Positions 50,729-64,000 of a stretch of 64,000 nt of DNA are shown piece after piece. A program made the translations under genes and the position numbers. Position 1 is the first letter of the stretch; each line of letters starts with the position of its first letter. The notes beneath the pieces were generated by a model that worked only from the letters and a program-made list of their open reading frames with translations, had not been told where the DNA came from and did no database searches. The DNA is from an uncultured Porphyromonadaceae bacterium (GTDB lineage Bacteria > Bacteroidota > Bacteroidia > Bacteroidales > Muribaculaceae), in the NCBI GenBank assembly GCA_947174235.1, contig CAMWID010000006.1, positions 1 to 64,000 of the forward strand, given 5' to 3'.

Positions 50729-52789
50729 ATGAAAAAGATATTATTTTCAGCTCTTCTCGGCGCCTGTCTGCTGACTTCCTGCCAGGATATGGATATACCA
50801 CCCAAGAATATCGTTACATCTGACGATCTTCTTTCGACCGAATCCGGTATGGACATCTACATGGCGCGCATGTATTCTACGATGCCTTTCGAGGATTTCA
50901 AGTATCTCGCCGAGCGCGGTCTTAACAGCTACAACGGCTGGCTTGCAGGTTTCGGTTTTGACGGTACGGGCGACGCGGTAAACCGCGACGGCTATTGCCG
51001 CGCGTTCACCGGTGAGAACGAGGCTTATTGGGGGAATGCGTTCACTCTTCTCCGCGATGCCAACTTCCTTATCGAAAATCTTCCAAATTATAAAGGAAAT
51101 TATCCAGAAATCACATACAATGATTATCTTGGCGAGGCTTATTTCGTAAGGGCATACGTGTTTTATGCACTCGCAAAACGTTACGGCGGTATCCCCTTGG
51201 TGACAAGAGTGATAAGCTATCCAGCTTCGAGCGACGAACTTGAGGTGCCCCGTTCAAGCGAGGAGGAAACCTGGAATCAGATCTGCTCCGATTTTGATAT
51301 GGCTGCCCAGCTGATGATGCCGAAAAGCCCCAAAAGAGGGTATGCCAACAAGTATGTGGCATTGGCTGTGAAATCTCAGGCTATGCTTTACGCCGGTTCC
51401 GTTGCTAAATATAACGAGACTGTCTCCGGCCGTCTCACAGGTCTCGGACAGAAGACGGGCGTGCGTGTGATGGGTTTTGATCAGGCAACTGCAGCCGAGG
51501 CTTCTAAACGCTATTTCACCGAGGCATACAAGGCTGCACGCGAAGTTATGGAAAACGGCGGTTATAGTCTCTATATGAAGAAATGGGCGGAAGGCGACAG
51601 AAGTGCAATGCGTCAGAACATGATTGACATGATCTCAGACACCGACAGCCCTGAGAATATCTGGATCCGTGAGTATATCTATCCCACTACAACTCACTCA
51701 TTCGATGCCTACAACGCACCTTATGTATTCCGTTCTCCTTTGAGCAGTGCGGTTTGTCCGACTGCCGATTTCGTGGAGCTTTTCGAAGGCTTCGAACGTT
51801 ATCCCGACGGAACTCTTAAGGTGACCACCGGCAATTCAAATACAGAGGGTACATATATAATGTATGACAATGTCGGCGACTTCTATAAGAATGCGGAGCC
51901 GCGTCTCCTTTCTTACCTTATCGCTCCGGGCGACCAGTTCAAGGGTCAGACAATGGAGATATATGCCGGCGTATATACCGGAACCACACCTGTCAAACCC
52001 CTGATGAGAGATTATTCCTATCAGGCTCAGGGCGACAACTATCAGAATCTGGATATAGCGCAAGGTGACAACCGAACTCTTTACATGACCCCCGATCCCA
52101 ACAATCAGACCATTGTGACGCTCCCTGACGGTTCGAAGATGAATGCCGCGGGTGCCAACGGACCTTTCTATAATTACAATGAGTCGGCGATGACAGGTCT
52201 TTTGGGAAGGAAATGGCTTAAGGACGATCCCTCGTTCACAGCACGTGAAGGCAACAGCGACCAGCACTATATACTCGTGCGTTATGCGGAGGTTCTTTTG
52301 AATGCGGCTGAGGCGGCTGTTGAGCTTTCAATCGCGGGTGCTGCTTCTCCCGACGGTTCCGACATGCTTGGTGTGGCGACAGATGCAATCAATGATATCC
52401 GTCGCCGTGCAGGCGCGACGCTTCTCGCAAGTAAGCTTACCGGCAGCAACGAGAGCCGTAACGAGGTGCGTAAGGAACGTCGCAAGGAGACTGCTTTCGA
52501 GACAGGTACAAAATGGGATCTCCGTCGCTGGCGTGTGAACGACTATGACAACCGCGACGGTTTCTGGGGCGAAGAACGCGACAAAGATAAATTCAGCTCT
52601 AATTCCCACTACCGTTTCCGCGGCATCTATCCTTTCTATTCAGCCACCGATAAGAAATGGTTCTTTGATGTGAAGTTTGAGTGTCTCGCCCACAAGCAAT
52701 TCGAATATAATCCTATTGATTATTATTTTGGAATCCCCGGCAACGAAGTGGTGAAGAGCAAGGTAATAGATCAGCAGCCCAACCGTTAA
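50729..52789 (+). CDS. SusD/RagB-family outer-membrane lipoprotein (PUL 2)
   Basis: A 686-residue SusD-like lipoprotein (LLTSC, C18), larger than PUL 1 SusD. It has the typical early helices (YMARMYSTMP, LRDANFLIENLPNYKG, LGEAYFVRAYVFYALAKRYGGIPLVTRVI) and the C-terminal RYAEVLLNAAEAAVEL and RRKETAFETGTKWDLRRWRV blocks. It forms the surface lid of the SusC channel and captures the PUL 2 glycan. Insertions in the second half (about residues 330-480) account for the extra length and may shape the binding face. Confidence 0.94.
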   Translation: MKKILFSALLGACLLTSCQDMDIPPKNIVTSDDLLSTESGMDIYMARMYSTMPFEDFKYLAERGLNSYNGWLAGFGFDGTGDAVNRDGYCRAFTGENEAYWGNAFTLLRDANFLIENLPNYKGNYPEITYNDYLGEAYFVRAYVFYALAKRYGGIPLVTRVISYPASSDELEVPRSSEEETWNQICSDFDMAAQLMMPKSPKRGYANKYVALAVKSQAMLYAGSVAKYNETVSGRLTGLGQKTGVRVMGFDQATAAEASKRYFTEAYKAAREVMENGGYSLYMKKWAEGDRSAMRQNMIDMISDTDSPENIWIREYIYPTTTHSFDAYNAPYVFRSPLSSAVCPTADFVELFEGFERYPDGTLKVTTGNSNTEGTYIMYDNVGDFYKNAEPRLLSYLIAPGDQFKGQTMEIYAGVYTGTTPVKPLMRDYSYQAQGDNYQNLDIAQGDNRTLYMTPDPNNQTIVTLPDGSKMNAAGANGPFYNYNESAMTGLLGRKWLKDDPSFTAREGNSDQHYILVRYAEVLLNAAEAAVELSIAGAASPDGSDMLGVATDAINDIRRRAGATLLASKLTGSNESRNEVRKERRKETAFETGTKWDLRRWRVNDYDNRDGFWGEERDKDKFSSNSHYRFRGIYPFYSATDKKWFFDVKFECLAHKQFEYNPIDYYFGIPGNEVVKSKVIDQQPNR

Positions 52790-52822
52790 TAAAGAGGGTT
52801 CGGGTTTAGAGTTTGGAATCAA

Positions 52823-52864
52823 GGGTTCCGGGTCCGGATACGGATTCGACCCGGCCCGGGACCC
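52823..52864 (+). other. strong GC-rich hairpin between susD and DUF3823 gene
   Basis: GGGTTCCGGGTCCGG (52823-52837) pairs with CCGGCCCGGGACCC (52851-52864) with one bulge and one G-U pair. No T tract follows. The 203-base gap 52790-52992 holds nothing else except long-range complementarity of GGGTTTAGA and TCTAAACCC. Confidence 0.55.
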
Positions 52865-52992
52865 TGACTCATAAATCCTTCTCCGGATTAAAGTCCGGAC
52901 AACTTCAATATCTCAAAATCATAAACTCTCAATCTAAACCCCAAGCGGCTCTTGAAATTTTAACAGCTGCTTAAATATAAATATATAACGAA

Positions 52993-53808
52993 ATGAAACA
53001 GTTTAAGATATTCGGCATGACAGCCGCCCTTCTGATGCTCTCGTCTTGCAGCATGTTTGAAATCGACAACTACGACGCTCCCGAAGAGACGATCCAGGGC
53101 GAGGTGGTGGATGTGGCAACCGGAAATCCGGTGCTGACAGATCAGGGAAGCGAAGGTATCCGCGTGCGTCTCACAGAACTCAGCTGGGGCGACAACGTGG
53201 AGCATAACCCTGATTTTTTCTGTATGTCTGACGGCACTTTCCGGAACACCAAAATTTTCAAAGGTCATTACAACGTGCGAGTCGACGGTCCGTTCATCCC
53301 TCTTGTGCGTGAGACGACTGACGGCATGCTCCTCGCTGACGAGACGATAAACACCGACATAAAAGGCACCACAAAAGTACGCTTCGAGGTTCAGCCCTTT
53401 CTCAATGTGAAGATTGTGGGCGATCCGACTGTAAGCAACGGTGTCGTAAAGGCGAAGGTCGTAGTGGAGAGAGGTGTCTCGGAGAGTGAGTTCCGCGACA
53501 AGATCGAGCCGATGGGCAACTGGAGCGACAGCTATCTCAACGTGACCGACATCCAGTTCTTTGTAAGCTACTCCAATTCAGTAGGCTATCGTGCCCGCGA
53601 CGACCGTTGGTCAAGCAGCATCAGCTACACAGGCAACAGTTTCAACGATCTGTTGGGCGAGACAATCACAATCACTTCCAACGGCGAGATCCCCTCGGGT
53701 CGGAAAGTGTGGGTACGCGCGGCGGCACGAATCAACTTCGACACCCCCGTCGGCAGCGGCACACGTCGCTGGAACTACTCGGAACCAGTGGAGGTTATGA
53801 TCCCTTGA
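52993..53808 (+). CDS. DUF3823 lipoprotein (SusE-like position)
   Basis: A 271-residue lipoprotein (MLSSC, C19 region) whose mature part matches the DUF3823 family: an N-terminal beta domain (about 25-125; ETIQGEVVDVATGNPVLTDQGSEGIRVRLTE, FKGHYNVRVDGPF) followed by a second beta domain (about 130-265). DUF3823 proteins are typical companions of SusCD pairs and are thought to be surface glycan-binding proteins; no sugar-contact residues can be named. It is the last gene of PUL 2, after a GC-rich hairpin, and is followed by a terminator. Confidence 0.85.
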   Translation: MKQFKIFGMTAALLMLSSCSMFEIDNYDAPEETIQGEVVDVATGNPVLTDQGSEGIRVRLTELSWGDNVEHNPDFFCMSDGTFRNTKIFKGHYNVRVDGPFIPLVRETTDGMLLADETINTDIKGTTKVRFEVQPFLNVKIVGDPTVSNGVVKAKVVVERGVSESEFRDKIEPMGNWSDSYLNVTDIQFFVSYSNSVGYRARDDRWSSSISYTGNSFNDLLGETITITSNGEIPSGRKVWVRAAARINFDTPVGSGTRRWNYSEPVEVMIP

Positions 53809-53900
53809 CAACAGGTTACACAGCAATGCAATAATACAATAGGAATAAAAACACAGATTATATATCGCGGGACTTTCGTTTTGTAAACGGGAAATCCTTC

Positions 53901-53937
53901 AGGAGGAGGCTGATCTTCGGATCGTCTCCTCTTTTTT
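53901..53937 (+). terminator. terminator of PUL 2 operon
   Basis: An AGGAGG...CTCCT stem capped by GATC-TTCG-GATC (UUCG loop), then CTTTTTTA. Confidence 0.8.
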
Positions 53938-53992
53938 ATGGGTGAACGGAAGATTTATCATGGCAAAATGACAATATACAAAAATAATTATG

Positions 53993-54000
53993 TAAATTTG
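53993..54000 (+). promoter_or_regulatory. -7 element of marC-like gene
   Basis: TAAATTTG matches TAnnTTTG, 64 bases before the start. Confidence 0.5.
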
Positions 54001-54063
54001 CAAAACAATCTTATCCGATTCTTTAAATTTATAAAGCATACAGAAACCTAAACAACTGACCTC

Positions 54064-54711
54064 ATGGAAAATCTATTACCATTTGCATTTATTTGCCTGA
54101 CCTCTTTCTTCACTCTGGCAAATCCGTTGGGCACGATGCCCGTGTTCCTTTCAATGACCAAAGGGATGGACAATGCACAGCGTGGAAGGATAGTGCGGCG
54201 TGCATGTATCATGTCTCTGATAATCCTTATAGGTTTTACAATCGGTGGACAGATACTGTTCTCCCTGTTCGGAATCTCCGCTAACGGATTCCGGATAGCG
54301 GCGGGTTTCATTATCCTTAAAATAGGTTTTGACATGCTTCAGGCGAAATATTCCAATGTTAAGCTCAGTGATGAAGAGGTGAAGGTTTATGCCGACGACA
54401 TATCTATAACTCCTCTGGCGATCCCGATGCTGTGCGGACCGGGAGCCATAGCCAACGGTATCATGCTTATGGAAAATGCCACGACCTGGCAGATGAAAGT
54501 GACTCTTCTTCTCAGCATAGCCGTGATCTATCTTCTCACATATGTGATACTCAGGGCTTCGACACGGCTTGTGCCCATACTTGGAGAGACAGGCAACAAT
54601 GTGATGATGCGTCTTATGGGTCTTATCCTCATGGTGATCGCCGTGGAATGCTTTGTCGGAGGTCTAAAGCCGGTCCTTGTAGACATCATCCATGCCGGCC
54701 TTGCAAATTAA
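54064..54711 (+). CDS. MarC-family inner-membrane protein
   Basis: A 215-residue membrane protein with six predicted helices. The first helix region shows the family's TLANPLGTMPVFLSMT motif (residues about 17-32), and the middle shows ITPLAIPMLCGPGAIANGIML. MarC proteins were named for multiple-antibiotic resistance but are not proven drug pumps; their substrate is uncertain and relatives are annotated NAAT transporters. It is a stand-alone gene between the PUL 2 terminator and a hairpin at 54723. Confidence 0.92.
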   Translation: MENLLPFAFICLTSFFTLANPLGTMPVFLSMTKGMDNAQRGRIVRRACIMSLIILIGFTIGGQILFSLFGISANGFRIAAGFIILKIGFDMLQAKYSNVKLSDEEVKVYADDISITPLAIPMLCGPGAIANGIMLMENATTWQMKVTLLLSIAVIYLLTYVILRASTRLVPILGETGNNVMMRLMGLILMVIAVECFVGGLKPVLVDIIHAGLAN

Positions 54712-54722
54712 TCTCATTACAA

Positions 54723-54763
54723 AATGGAGCTGTGTCAAAACTGAATTACGACACAGCTCCATT
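54723..54763. terminator. hairpin between convergent genes
   Basis: AATGGAGCTGTGTC (54723-54736) pairs perfectly with GACACAGCTCCATT (54750-54763); T tracts are short on both sides. Confidence 0.55.
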
Positions 54764-54830
54764 CTGTAATGTATGGAAAGATCATGCATTGCCTTGAGAG
54801 TGGCACCCTCCGGGAAGAAATCTCATATGG

Positions 54831-55247
54831 TTATTGCCGCTTGTAGCGGACTGCAATCTTTTTTCTGAGGTAATGGTCTAAGACGAGAAGGATGGCTGAA
54901 ACAGGAAGCAGACTTGTGAGCATATCGGCGCTTGAAGACCATGAGGTTTCAAAGCTTTTTATCATTTCAGTTGTCGTTTGAACCGTGGATACCTTGCTTG
55001 CGGCAAATGTGGCGGCGGAGGTGTGTAAGGTTTCGTTAAACATGTCGCCGAAAAAGTAGACTAATGTGAATATCGCCACAAAGGCGGCGACAGCATATCC
55101 GGCTATTCCCCACCACATGTCTCTGCGTTTCCTGCGTTTTTCCACAGCCCTGATCTCATTCATAATTTCAAATGAAAAATCAGGAGGAAGCCGACGGCTT
55201 CTTCCTCTCTCTTCAAGAGCTTTATATAAAGGAGATTGTTTATTCAT
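54831..55247 (-). CDS. small membrane protein coupled to ECF sigma factor
   Basis: A 138-residue protein I do not recognise by family. The N-terminal 40 or so residues are charged and cytoplasmic-looking (ALEERGRSRRLPPDFSFEIMNEI), followed by membrane helices at about 45-66 and 109-127 with a periplasmic-looking loop between. The start overlaps the sigma-factor stop by eight bases, so translation is coupled. A partner that holds or senses for the sigma factor, such as an anti-sigma factor, is a fair guess, but it lacks a recognisable zinc anti-sigma motif (HxxxCxxC). Confidence 0.7.
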   Translation of the reverse strand: MNKQSPLYKALEERGRSRRLPPDFSFEIMNEIRAVEKRRKRRDMWWGIAGYAVAAFVAIFTLVYFFGDMFNETLHTSAATFAASKVSTVQTTTEMIKSFETSWSSSADMLTSLLPVSAILLVLDHYLRKKIAVRYKRQ

Positions 55248-55794
55248 ATTTACCGGATAGTTTGTTGATCAACACATATAATTTTTTTCGGGTGCGCATC
55301 AGTCTTACTTTTGCTGCCGATTCTCCTATGCGCATCATGTCTGCCACCTCTTTCAAGGGGATTCCCTCGAAGTAATGAAACGAGATCAGAGCGCGTTCAT
55401 CCACGGAGAGCGCCTCGATTGCTTCCGGAAGTGCGGCAAGACGGGGATTGTCTGATTCAAGAAAGCTGTCAACTCTGGCATCCGGGAGATTGTTTAATGT
55501 CGCCTCGTCGATAGGGGTGGTTTCCACCTTCTTGCGCCTTGTGTGGCTGACAGCCTCGTTGTAGGCAATCCTGTAGAGCCAAGTGGAAAATGTGCTTCGG
55601 AAATCAAATTTCTCAAGATTTCTATAGGCATTGACAAACACATCCTGGGTTATCTCTTCGGCATCATCCTCACGGCTTACAATCTTCACGACAAGTGAGA
55701 AAACCTGTTGTGAATATCGGTCCATCAGAATCTTGTAGGATTCGGTGCTTCCGTCAATAACCCGGCGTATTATGTGTCTGTCATTATTTTCCAC
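55240..55794 (-). CDS. ECF-type RNA polymerase sigma factor
   Basis: A 184-residue sigma-70-family protein with region 2 (about 20-85: FSLVVKIVSREDDAEEITQDVFVNAYRNLEKFDFRSTFSTWLYRIAYN) and region 4 (about 125-175: ALPEAIEALSVDERALISFHYFEGIPLKEVADMMRIGESAAKVRLMRTRKKL). It directs RNA polymerase to a specific set of promoters, usually on an envelope signal. It overlaps the next gene by eight bases, and that small membrane protein may control it. The likely -7 element is at 55829-55836. Confidence 0.95.
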   Translation of the reverse strand: MENNDRHIIRRVIDGSTESYKILMDRYSQQVFSLVVKIVSREDDAEEITQDVFVNAYRNLEKFDFRSTFSTWLYRIAYNEAVSHTRRKKVETTPIDEATLNNLPDARVDSFLESDNPRLAALPEAIEALSVDERALISFHYFEGIPLKEVADMMRIGESAAKVRLMRTRKKLYVLINKLSGKYE

Positions 55795-55828
55795 GTTAGA
55801 TTAGACGAACCTTCACTCCTTCAGGTTA

Positions 55829-55836
55829 CAAAAATA
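55829..55836 (-). promoter_or_regulatory. -7 element of sigma-factor gene
   Basis: Minus strand reads TATTTTTG, matching TAnnTTTG. Next to it is an A8T9 tract (55838-55854), likely curved DNA, in the divergent region. Confidence 0.45.
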
Positions 55837-55929
55837 CAAAAAAAATTTTTTTTTGAGAAATATGTAACCAATCTTGTAGCCATATCGTCTAAAGAAACAG
55901 AAAAATCAAAATTAAAAAACTTAAAAAAT

Positions 55930-56319
55930 ATGTATAACTTGACACCGATAGTTGTTACGGGAATTATCTTCCTGACAGTCTACAAAGTTTTCGACCTTTT
56001 TGTCCGTCGCAAAGAGCGCATGGCATTGATTGAGAAAATCAGTACCGAAATGACAGGTAATATTGACCTTTCCAAACTCGGAGGCATTTTGAATCCTCCG
56101 TCCGACAACCGGTTTGCAGCCCTTAAATGGGGATGCCTTGCAGTCGGTCTCGGCGCGGGGATTATGGTTGGTTTCTTTATTTATGTCAATTGCCCTATGG
56201 CGCAGCAGGAATGGGGTCTCAGGGAAATGATGTATGGCTCTATGTTTCTGATAGGGGGAGGTCTTGGATTGATAAGCGCTTTCATTATCGAGATGAAGGT
56301 GAGAAAACCGAAAGACTGA
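55930..56319 (+). CDS. small inner-membrane protein, DUF6249-like
   Basis: The ATG at 55930 (MYNLTPIVVTGIIFLTVYKVFDLFVRRKERM) is the credible start; the track's extra 52 residues are upstream sequence overlapping the sigma-factor start. The 129-residue product has a membrane helix at about 4-22, the segment FVRRKERMALIEKISTEMTG typical of DUF6249-type Bacteroidetes proteins, and two more helices at about 70-90 and 103-121. It is divergent from the sigma factor and may belong to the same stress module. Function is unknown. Confidence 0.8.
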   Translation: MYNLTPIVVTGIIFLTVYKVFDLFVRRKERMALIEKISTEMTGNIDLSKLGGILNPPSDNRFAALKWGCLAVGLGAGIMVGFFIYVNCPMAQQEWGLREMMYGSMFLIGGGLGLISAFIIEMKVRKPKD

Positions 56320-56330
56320 CATTCACCAAT

Positions 56331-56378
56331 AAAAACAATAAAGGAACAATCTCAGCAGATTGTTCCTTTATTGTTTTT
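56331..56378. terminator. bidirectional terminator
   Basis: A perfect 22-bp stem (56331-56352 with 56357-56378), four-base loop CAGC, with A- and T-rich outer ends, between convergent genes. Confidence 0.9.
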
Positions 56379-56389
56379 GTTACTTATGG

Positions 56390-61398
<5,009 letters not shown>

Positions 61399-61456
61399 GT
61401 GGAGGTTTTGTCGGGCTTAAAGAGTTTTTTCAAAAAGATGAGGAGAGAGGAATTTA

Positions 61457-62425
61457 TTAATCACTTAAAGAGATAGCGTTTATTTCTGCAACGTGAGTAG
61501 ACCACTTTCCATTGTAAACGGCAGTGATGGTGAGCTTAAAAAATCTTGCCTGTTTGAATCCCGGGAAGTAAGTCCGGAACTCTTCGGCGCCTCCGGCAGG
61601 CAATCCACTGAATGTACCTGCGCTCTCCCAAGATTCTCCGTCAAGGCTTGTCTCCATAGTGATTTCTTGAGGCCATCCTTCACCATGATCTCTTGTAATG
61701 AACTGGAACCCTAACATTTTGACCTCTTCCCCCATGTCAACAATTATGTGGTGGGGAGGTTGGTCTTCGCCTCCTTTCCATTGGGTGTGCCAGAATGTAT
61801 TGTTTTTACCATCGAATGCGTGTATCGCATGACCGTTGTCGCTTCCTTCTCCACTTGTCTCTTCAGAAGATACTTCCACAATTTCCCAGTTGCTTCTGTC
61901 AGCCAAAGGCATATTCCAGACATCTTCGGCACCACTCAACAGATAATAGATGGTCTGCTGTTTATTGTCGCAATTCCCGCCTGAAACTGTTGAGATTGTT
62001 ATTGGAAGAAGATATGAATCAAATGGGCGTAGTTTACCTGAAGCTTCGACATTGAGTGTCAGGTCTTCTGATATGGATGATCCTGACGGAATCGTTCCTT
62101 CTTTTGTGAGGGTGTAGCAATCGGCGGGAAGCAGGTTATATTTTGTGCCACAGTTTTCGTTATATTCCACCACTTTCTCCGGATTGACTTCGAGGGTGAA
62201 CTTGATTTCTGAATCTACGTCCATACCTGATGCCGTGGCATAGTCGCTGCCTGTCACTGCCACATGAAATATCTCTGTTAGTGGCTCGCTGAGATTAAAA
62301 TTTCTGACTTGCAATGTTTTTGCCTCCGGAATATAGACCGGCACGCTATTGTTGTCGTCGCATCCGGTCGCTATTGCCAAGATGGCGAGAGAGGGGAGTA
62401 TTAATAAATTTTTATATGGTCTCAT
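61457..62425 (-). CDS. DUF1735 plus F5/8 type C lipoprotein
   Basis: A 322-residue lipoprotein (IATGC, C22). The mature N-terminal half (about 30-155) is DUF1735-like (BT_3987-type; VNPEKVVEYNENCGTKYNLLPADCY and LRPFDSYLLPITI), and the C-terminal half (about 185-320) is an F5/8 type C domain (AFDGKNNTFWHTQW, HHIIVDMGEEVKMLGFQFITR, ARFFKLTITAVYNG). This architecture is common next to SusD and is taken as a surface glycan-binding protein. It follows SusD by 31 bases and precedes the fucosidase. Confidence 0.9.
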   Translation of the reverse strand: MRPYKNLLILPSLAILAIATGCDDNNSVPVYIPEAKTLQVRNFNLSEPLTEIFHVAVTGSDYATASGMDVDSEIKFTLEVNPEKVVEYNENCGTKYNLLPADCYTLTKEGTIPSGSSISEDLTLNVEASGKLRPFDSYLLPITISTVSGGNCDNKQQTIYYLLSGAEDVWNMPLADRSNWEIVEVSSEETSGEGSDNGHAIHAFDGKNNTFWHTQWKGGEDQPPHHIIVDMGEEVKMLGFQFITRDHGEGWPQEITMETSLDGESWESAGTFSGLPAGGAEEFRTYFPGFKQARFFKLTITAVYNGKWSTHVAEINAISLSD

Positions 62426-62456
62426 AGTTGTTTATTAGTTAGTTTCATCCTTGAAA

Positions 62457-64000
62457 TCAATAACCCGGATTCTGTCCGTTAACCCAGTTGTCTTCTCCGC
62501 CGTTTTGTTGACGGATCACATGGTTTTTGTCGAGCACATACTGCGGAATGGGTTGATAATACATTCTGGGAAGGAATGTGCGTTGACACACTTCATGATA
62601 GTTGTATTCCAAAACTCCGTCACCGTCTGTATCAGTGATCATCATTCCTCCTACCGGTCTGTTCATCACACCATTCTCGCCGTCACATATTTTCCAGCGT
62701 ATTATGTCCCAATACCGTTTGTCTTCGAAGGCGAGTTCTATCCGTCGGTCACGGCGTAGCACATCCCTGAGCTGGTTTATTGTAATTCCTGATTTATAGG
62801 TTTGGCGTATCGACGGCATATTGTCTCCTCTTGTCCTGACCATGTCAAGGTAATCGATCGCCCCCTCTTTGTCTCCAGACTCAAGAAGAGCCTCCGCATA
62901 CATGAGCAAGACGTCGGCGTAACGGAAGAAGATATAATTTGCCATGCCGTTGCTCATTTGTAGATTGTCGGCTCCGTTTACAGATTCGTCAAGTGTTTTT
63001 CTTGTATAATAGCCTGTGTTTGTGACATCGCTCGAAGAAGAAGTGTCAATTTCATTGGGGCTACCCACTCCCATGCGGGTGATAATCTCTTCACCTTGCC
63101 ACATGGATCCGTCATAAAGAATGCTCTGATAGAAACGTTTCTCCCTGTTTTCGTATGGATGCTGTGGATCATAACCGGATGCCGGGTCTGTGATAGGCAG
63201 ACCGTTTGACATGCAATAGTCATCTACGAGTTCTTGTGTAGGCTGCATGTTGCCCCAGCTTGATTGAATCCCTTTCACAAACACCGGACCAAAAAGACCT
63301 TCCCTTCTGCCGCCGTTTTGTTTTGACATCTGGAAATCATATATCACTTCCGGGTTTCCGTTGGTTTCAGCCGTCCATAGATCAAGGATAGATGGTTGAA
63401 GACGGAACATCCCGAGGTCGATTATTTCCTTAAGTGTGGCAGCCGCCTTTTCCCATCTTGATCTGTCGGATGAGGGGTTGCGCAGTTCACTCGCGTGGAA
63501 TAGTTCGATCCAGCCTTTCAGAGTCATTGCGGCGGGACGGGTCGCTTTCCCCCCTTCTGACCCTCCTCTCGAGAGAGGCAGGTCGGGAATGATTTCGCTC
63601 AATTCTTTATCCAGAAATTCAAATGTCTCGCGAGCGGTGGCTCTTGGGAAAAATATGTCGCTGTCGACATTGTTGTCGAGCACATCCGTGATGATGGGAA
63701 CACCGCCATAAGCCATCCATAGATAATGGTAGAACCAGGCTCTCAGGAATCTTGCCTCGGCAATGCGTTCACGTTTGTAATCATCTGAAAAATTTGATTC
63801 CGATACTTTGTTTATAAAAAGGTTGCATGATCTGATCCTTTCATACTGTCCTTTGGCGTCGCTGTTGCTTGAGCGTCCCCATTTCCACATGTCCCAAGGA
63901 CCGCACAGCCAGCTTGTGGGGGAGAGGGCGGCGGTATAGATTGTGGTGCGGGCATTCATCCATTCGGCTCCTACATAAGAGTTGTCTGAATACTGGTCGA
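62457..64000 (-). CDS. SusD/RagB-family lipoprotein, 5' part outside the window
   Basis: The frame is open to the right edge: residues reading SDNSYVGAEW precede the track's first methionine, as in the N-terminal part of SusD proteins, so the ATG at 63959 is internal and the true start is beyond 64000. The visible 500 or so residues show the SusD pattern: IAEARFLRAWFYHYLWMAYGGVPIITDVL, YADVLLMYAEALLES, RDRRIELAFEDKRYWDIIRWKI and a final MYYQPIPQYVLDKN. A SusC is expected upstream, outside the window. It is the first visible gene of PUL 3. Confidence 0.93.
   Translation of the reverse strand, partial: DQYSDNSYVGAEWMNARTTIYTAALSPTSWLCGPWDMWKWGRSSNSDAKGQYERIRSCNLFINKVSESNFSDDYKRERIAEARFLRAWFYHYLWMAYGGVPIITDVLDNNVDSDIFFPRATARETFEFLDKELSEIIPDLPLSRGGSEGGKATRPAAMTLKGWIELFHASELRNPSSDRSRWEKAAATLKEIIDLGMFRLQPSILDLWTAETNGNPEVIYDFQMSKQNGGRREGLFGPVFVKGIQSSWGNMQPTQELVDDYCMSNGLPITDPASGYDPQHPYENREKRFYQSILYDGSMWQGEEIITRMGVGSPNEIDTSSSSDVTNTGYYTRKTLDESVNGADNLQMSNGMANYIFFRYADVLLMYAEALLESGDKEGAIDYLDMVRTRGDNMPSIRQTYKSGITINQLRDVLRRDRRIELAFEDKRYWDIIRWKICDGENGVMNRPVGGMMITDTDGDGVLEYNYHEVCQRTFLPRMYYQPIPQYVLDKNHVIRQQNGGEDNWVNGQNPGY

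Overview
The window is from a member of the order Bacteroidales, with a gut relative such as Muribaculaceae or Bacteroidaceae plausible but not provable from this sequence. Evidence is the three SusC/SusD-type polysaccharide utilization loci (PULs, one cut by the right edge), two one-protein hybrid two-component systems (HTCS), SecD and SecF fused into one polypeptide, many lipoproteins, and many Bacteroidetes -7 elements (TAnnTTTG). Apart from a small AT-rich stretch at the left end, base composition and gene style look uniform.

Layout. 1-1440: an AT-rich island with a small three-helix membrane protein overlapped by a short HEPN/Abi_2-like protein, followed by about 620 bases without a credible gene that hold two candidate small-RNA units. 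1440-21482: PUL 1. A minus-strand operon (SusC, SusD, small lipoprotein, two cysteine-type beta-L-arabinofuranosidase-like hydrolases, a ThuA-like/six-hairpin chimera, and a GH31 enzyme) is divergent from its likely regulator, HTCS 1. The enzyme set suggests a plant or other glycan with furanosidic L-arabinose-like residues plus an alpha-linked hexose or xylose. 21618-32000: housekeeping genes: a TetR regulator, an Ig-like lipoprotein divergent from secDF, a BspA-type leucine-rich-repeat protein, and proC-proB-proA (proline synthesis from glutamate).

32140-53808: PUL 2, a dispersed locus that looks built for alpha-1,6-linked mannan. It has an endonuclease/exonuclease/phosphatase-fold lipoprotein, GH125 exo-alpha-1,6-mannosidase and HTCS 2 on the minus strand. 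On the plus strand are a DUF4965-type protein, a GH2 enzyme, a surface lipoprotein with duplicated beta modules, GH76 endo-alpha-1,6-mannanase, SusC, SusD and a DUF3823 lipoprotein. A 20-bp near-perfect inverted repeat sits upstream of the SusCD operon. GH76 would cut the backbone outside, SusCD import, and GH125 finish in the periplasm.

54064-56319: a MarC-family membrane protein, an ECF sigma factor translationally coupled to a small membrane protein, and a divergent small membrane protein. 56390-64000: PUL 3 (partial, minus strand): SusD cut by the right edge, a DUF1735 plus F5/8-type lipoprotein, GH29 alpha-L-fucosidase, and a GH2 beta-galactosidase with an N-terminal ricin-type lectin module, which together suggest fucosylated galactosides such as host mucin or xyloglucan side chains.

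No rRNA, tRNA, CRISPR array, transposase or integrase was seen. The most distinctive signals are the membrane/HEPN gene pair, the two promoter-to-terminator non-coding units at 829-1293, and the repeat architecture of the PUL promoters.
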